NCBI GenBank assembly: GCA_026390195.1
Contig: JAPLGK010000169.1
Span: 1-7,186, forward strand
Source: Caldisericota bacterium
Lineage (GTDB): Bacteria; Caldisericota; Caldisericia; Cryosericales; Cryosericaceae
Direction: 5' to 3'
DNA length: 7,186 bases
Shown: positions 5,033 to 7,186 of the stretch, in pieces
How positions within the stretch are numbered: the stretch's first letter is position 1
How the letters are laid out: each line of letters begins with the position of its first letter
Position numbers and translations under genes: made by a program
Notes under the pieces: model-generated
Told to the model about the DNA's origin: nothing
Databases searched by the model: none
Seen by the model: only the letters and a program-made list of their open reading frames with translations

Positions 5033-7161
5033 GCGAGCCGGTCATGCAGGAAGACGTCAAAGAGCGTTCATTCGACGTGACGCTGATGCGCCGCCTGCTG
5101 CGCTTCGCGAGACCACAGGCCTGGCTGCTGCTGCTGGCATTGGCGCTGGTCTGTGTCCTGAACGCAGGAGATATCCTGAAACCTCTGATCGTCCGCAGTG
5201 CCATCGACCAGTACGTCGATCCGACGTCGTCGAGATTCGTCCGGCTGGATAGTGCTGAGGACGCGAAGCTGGTGGACAGCCTGGTGCCTGCGGCCGCACG
5301 GTTCGCGCTGGGTGGCCGGTTCTATTGCGACAAGACCGAACTTGCACATGCAGGCCGCGTTCTGGGCCGCTCGCTCGCCGGGACCGAGGTGTCGTTCTAC
5401 GTCATCACGCCGGACAAGGCCGCAGAGCTTGGAGCCGAGACGCTGGCCTCGTACACCAGCCGGACGGTACCCGCGCTGTTCGAAGCGCCGGCGCCTGCTT
5501 TTGCGGAAGGATCGTTCCTGATGAGTGTGGAGGACCTCCAGCGCCTGCCTGCCACCGAACGTGACCGGCTCCGCTCGGCGGACGGGGCCGGTATCAGGCG
5601 CCTGTCTCTCATCTTCCTCGTGGTCGTCGCGATCATGCTGGTCGTCGCCTACGGCAACAGGCTCCTGCTGGAGGTCGTGGGGCAGCGCGTCGTGTACGAG
5701 ATCCGCGTCCAGCTCTTCCGGCACATCGAGCGTCTTCCCTTCATCTACTTCGACAAGGCCGCGTCTGGTCGTCTCACGACACGGGTCACCAATGACATAG
5801 CTTCTCTGGCCGACATGTACGTCAACTCACTGGTCAACCTGGCCAAGGATTCGCTGCTACTGGTGGGCGTCCTCGTCACGATGTTCGCGCTGAACGTGTT
5901 CCTGACGTGGATCCTGGTGAGCGTGCTGGCAGCCGTCATCGTCATCACTGCCGTGCTTCGCATCCCCATGCGCGATACCCACCGCATGGCCCGGACACGC
6001 TTGGCCCGCATCAACGCATTCATCGCCGAGCGCCTGCAGGGGGTGCGTGTCGTCCAGCTGTTTGCCATCGAGGAGAAGGAGAAGCAGAAATTCGACGTCA
6101 TCAACCGTGACTTCACGCGCATCCGTCTGCGCCTGGTCCATCTCAACGGTATCTTCCGGCCGCTGGTGGGCGCTCTCTCGACGTTTGCCATCGCCCTGCT
6201 TCTGTACTTCGGCGGGAACCGCATCCTTGGCGGGACCCTGTCCTTCGGAACGCTCATCACGTTCACCTTCTATGCGGCAATCTTCTTCCGCCCCGTGCAG
6301 GAGCTTGCAGAGCAGTTCGACACCATCCAGTCGGCCATGGCCTCCGCCGAGAAGATCTTCCGTGTCATGGATGAACCGGAGGAAGTCTACGCTCCCGAGG
6401 CGTTTGATGGCCGGCTTCCGTCTTCCTTCGATATCGAGTTCCAGGACGTCCACCTGAGCTACAACCAGGGCGAGGAGATTCTCAAGGGTATCACCTTCAA
6501 GGTCGAACAGGGCGGGTCTGTCGCACTGGTCGGTTCGACTGGTGCCGGGAAGACGTCCATCACGGGTCTGGTTCCCAGGTTCTATGACCTCGACAGCGGA
6601 CATGTGCTGCTCGGGGGGATGGACGTGGCGACGCTGCCTGCCGAATTCCTGAGACACAGCGTCGCGTTTGTCATGCAGGAGGTGTTCATCTTCAGCGGTA
6701 GTATCCTGGACAACATCGCCCTGTTCGAAGAGCATCCCGACGAGCAGCGCGCGGGCGAGATCGTCGACTACCTGGGCATGGGATTTGTGAAAGACCTCGA
6801 GGGAGGTCTGCACTACCATCTGTACGAGCGTGGCAACAACCTCTCCTCGGGCCAGCGGCAGCTCATCTCGTTTGCCCGGGCGCTCTACTTCGACCCCAGC
6901 GTGCTCATCCTCGACGAGGAAACCTCCAGCATCGACACTGAATCCGAGGCCATTATCCAGGCGGCCATACGCAAGATCCTCAAGGGTCGCACCAGCATCA
7001 TCGTCGCGCACCGCCTGTCGACCATTCGCACGGTGGACCGCATTGTCGTGGTACAGAAAGGGCGTATCAGCGAATCCGGAACGCACAAGGAACTGCTCGC
7101 AAAGGGCGGCATCTACAAGAATCTCTACGAACTCCAGTCTCTGAGCGAAGAGAAGACCTGA
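5029..7161 (+). CDS. Heterodimeric ABC exporter subunit with catalytic ATP site and extracytoplasmic insert (BmrD/TM288-like)
   Basis: 710 residues, about 120 longer than its partner. Residues 32-50 are TM1 and about 191-210 TM2. The roughly 125 residues between them (about 62-188) should lie outside the membrane, where standard exporters have only a short loop. The nucleotide-binding domain has Walker A GSTGAGKT (502-509, Lys508), Q-loop Gln550, Walker B VLILD (625-629), catalytic Glu630 and switch His661 (AHR). The signature is altered to LSSGQ (605-609). With Asp505 and Asn536 of the partner, that altered signature builds the non-hydrolysing site, while Glu630 and His661 pair with the partner's LSGGE in the active one. 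B. subtilis BmrD (YheH) also has an extracellular domain between TM1 and TM2, so this pair is most like BmrC/BmrD, a multidrug exporter. The substrate here is not shown. The start is fixed by GGAG 5 nt upstream and the ATGA overlap. Confidence 0.96.
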   Translation: MSEPVMQEDVKERSFDVTLMRRLLRFARPQAWLLLLALALVCVLNAGDILKPLIVRSAIDQYVDPTSSRFVRLDSAEDAKLVDSLVPAAARFALGGRFYCDKTELAHAGRVLGRSLAGTEVSFYVITPDKAAELGAETLASYTSRTVPALFEAPAPAFAEGSFLMSVEDLQRLPATERDRLRSADGAGIRRLSLIFLVVVAIMLVVAYGNRLLLEVVGQRVVYEIRVQLFRHIERLPFIYFDKAASGRLTTRVTNDIASLADMYVNSLVNLAKDSLLLVGVLVTMFALNVFLTWILVSVLAAVIVITAVLRIPMRDTHRMARTRLARINAFIAERLQGVRVVQLFAIEEKEKQKFDVINRDFTRIRLRLVHLNGIFRPLVGALSTFAIALLLYFGGNRILGGTLSFGTLITFTFYAAIFFRPVQELAEQFDTIQSAMASAEKIFRVMDEPEEVYAPEAFDGRLPSSFDIEFQDVHLSYNQGEEILKGITFKVEQGGSVALVGSTGAGKTSITGLVPRFYDLDSGHVLLGGMDVATLPAEFLRHSVAFVMQEVFIFSGSILDNIALFEEHPDEQRAGEIVDYLGMGFVKDLEGGLHYHLYERGNNLSSGQRQLISFARALYFDPSVLILDEETSSIDTESEAIIQAAIRKILKGRTSIIVAHRLSTIRTVDRIVVVQKGRISESGTHKELLAKGGIYKNLYELQSLSEEKT

Positions 7162-7163
7162 GA

Positions 7164-7183
7164 GCCTCGTTCCGGGACGAGGC
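7164..7183 (+). terminator. Hairpin after the ABC operon, candidate terminator cut by the window edge
   Basis: GCCTCGT (7164-7170), a 6-nt loop (TCCGGG) and ACGAGGC (7177-7183) form a 7-bp GC-rich stem starting 2 nt after the stop codon. The window ends 3 bases later, so a following U-tract cannot be seen. Confidence 0.5.
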
Positions 7184-7186
7184 AGT

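Noticed and set aside
5857..7086. 409-codon open frame on the minus strand
   Set aside because: It is antisense to the ATPase domain of the second ABC subunit. Its Asp/Glu/His-rich low-complexity composition is typical of a reverse-complement shadow, and no family pattern is seen.
1..7186. CRISPR arrays, tRNA or rRNA genes, insertion sequences, tandem repeats
   Set aside because: I looked for repeated units, tRNA-like arms and transposase or integrase motifs on both strands and saw none.

Overview
The window comes from a moderately high-GC bacterium; the phylum cannot be fixed from the sequence. Genes are tightly packed, with 1- or 4-nt overlaps and mostly GGAG-type ribosome binding sites. 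There are no rRNA or tRNA genes, mobile elements, CRISPR arrays or phage genes. The gene kinds are common in anaerobes, thermophiles and related lineages, but that is only a weak hint about the host.

Left half, all on the minus strand. A three-gene operon is read from about 3.17 kb down to 0.62 kb: an endonuclease III-like HhH-GPD DNA glycosylase, a radical SAM protein with a GPVPSRR N-terminus, and endonuclease IV (nfo). The glycosylase and radical SAM genes overlap as ATGA; the radical SAM and nfo genes overlap as TAATG. The glycosylase has Glu where endonuclease III has its lyase lysine. It should therefore be monofunctional and leave AP sites, which endonuclease IV cleaves, so the two would be consecutive steps of base excision repair. 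The radical SAM enzyme between them has no assigned role. A 9-codon ORF with a good Shine-Dalgarno (SD) sequence ends in an ATGA overlap on the glycosylase start and may drive its translation by coupling.

Downstream of nfo is a perfect 11-bp hairpin. Beyond it a second minus-strand gene begins with its own promoter-like sequence and SD. It encodes an exported, probably lipid-anchored molybdopterin-dependent oxidoreductase of the sulfite oxidase fold, and the left edge of the window cuts it.

Right half, plus strand. A 126-bp divergent gap (3143-3268) carries a strong sigma70-type promoter almost abutting the first ATG of a two-gene ABC exporter operon. The two fused permease-ATPase subunits (587 and 710 aa, ATGA overlap) form a heterodimer with one degenerate ATP site, the TM287/288 and BmrC/BmrD architecture. 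The second subunit has a roughly 125-residue extracytoplasmic loop between TM1 and TM2. A short GC-rich hairpin follows its stop at the right edge.

No wholly new system is evident. The items most worth a second look are the coupled repair operon with its unassigned radical SAM enzyme, the leader mini-ORF, the nearly leaderless exporter promoter and the exporter's extracytoplasmic insert.
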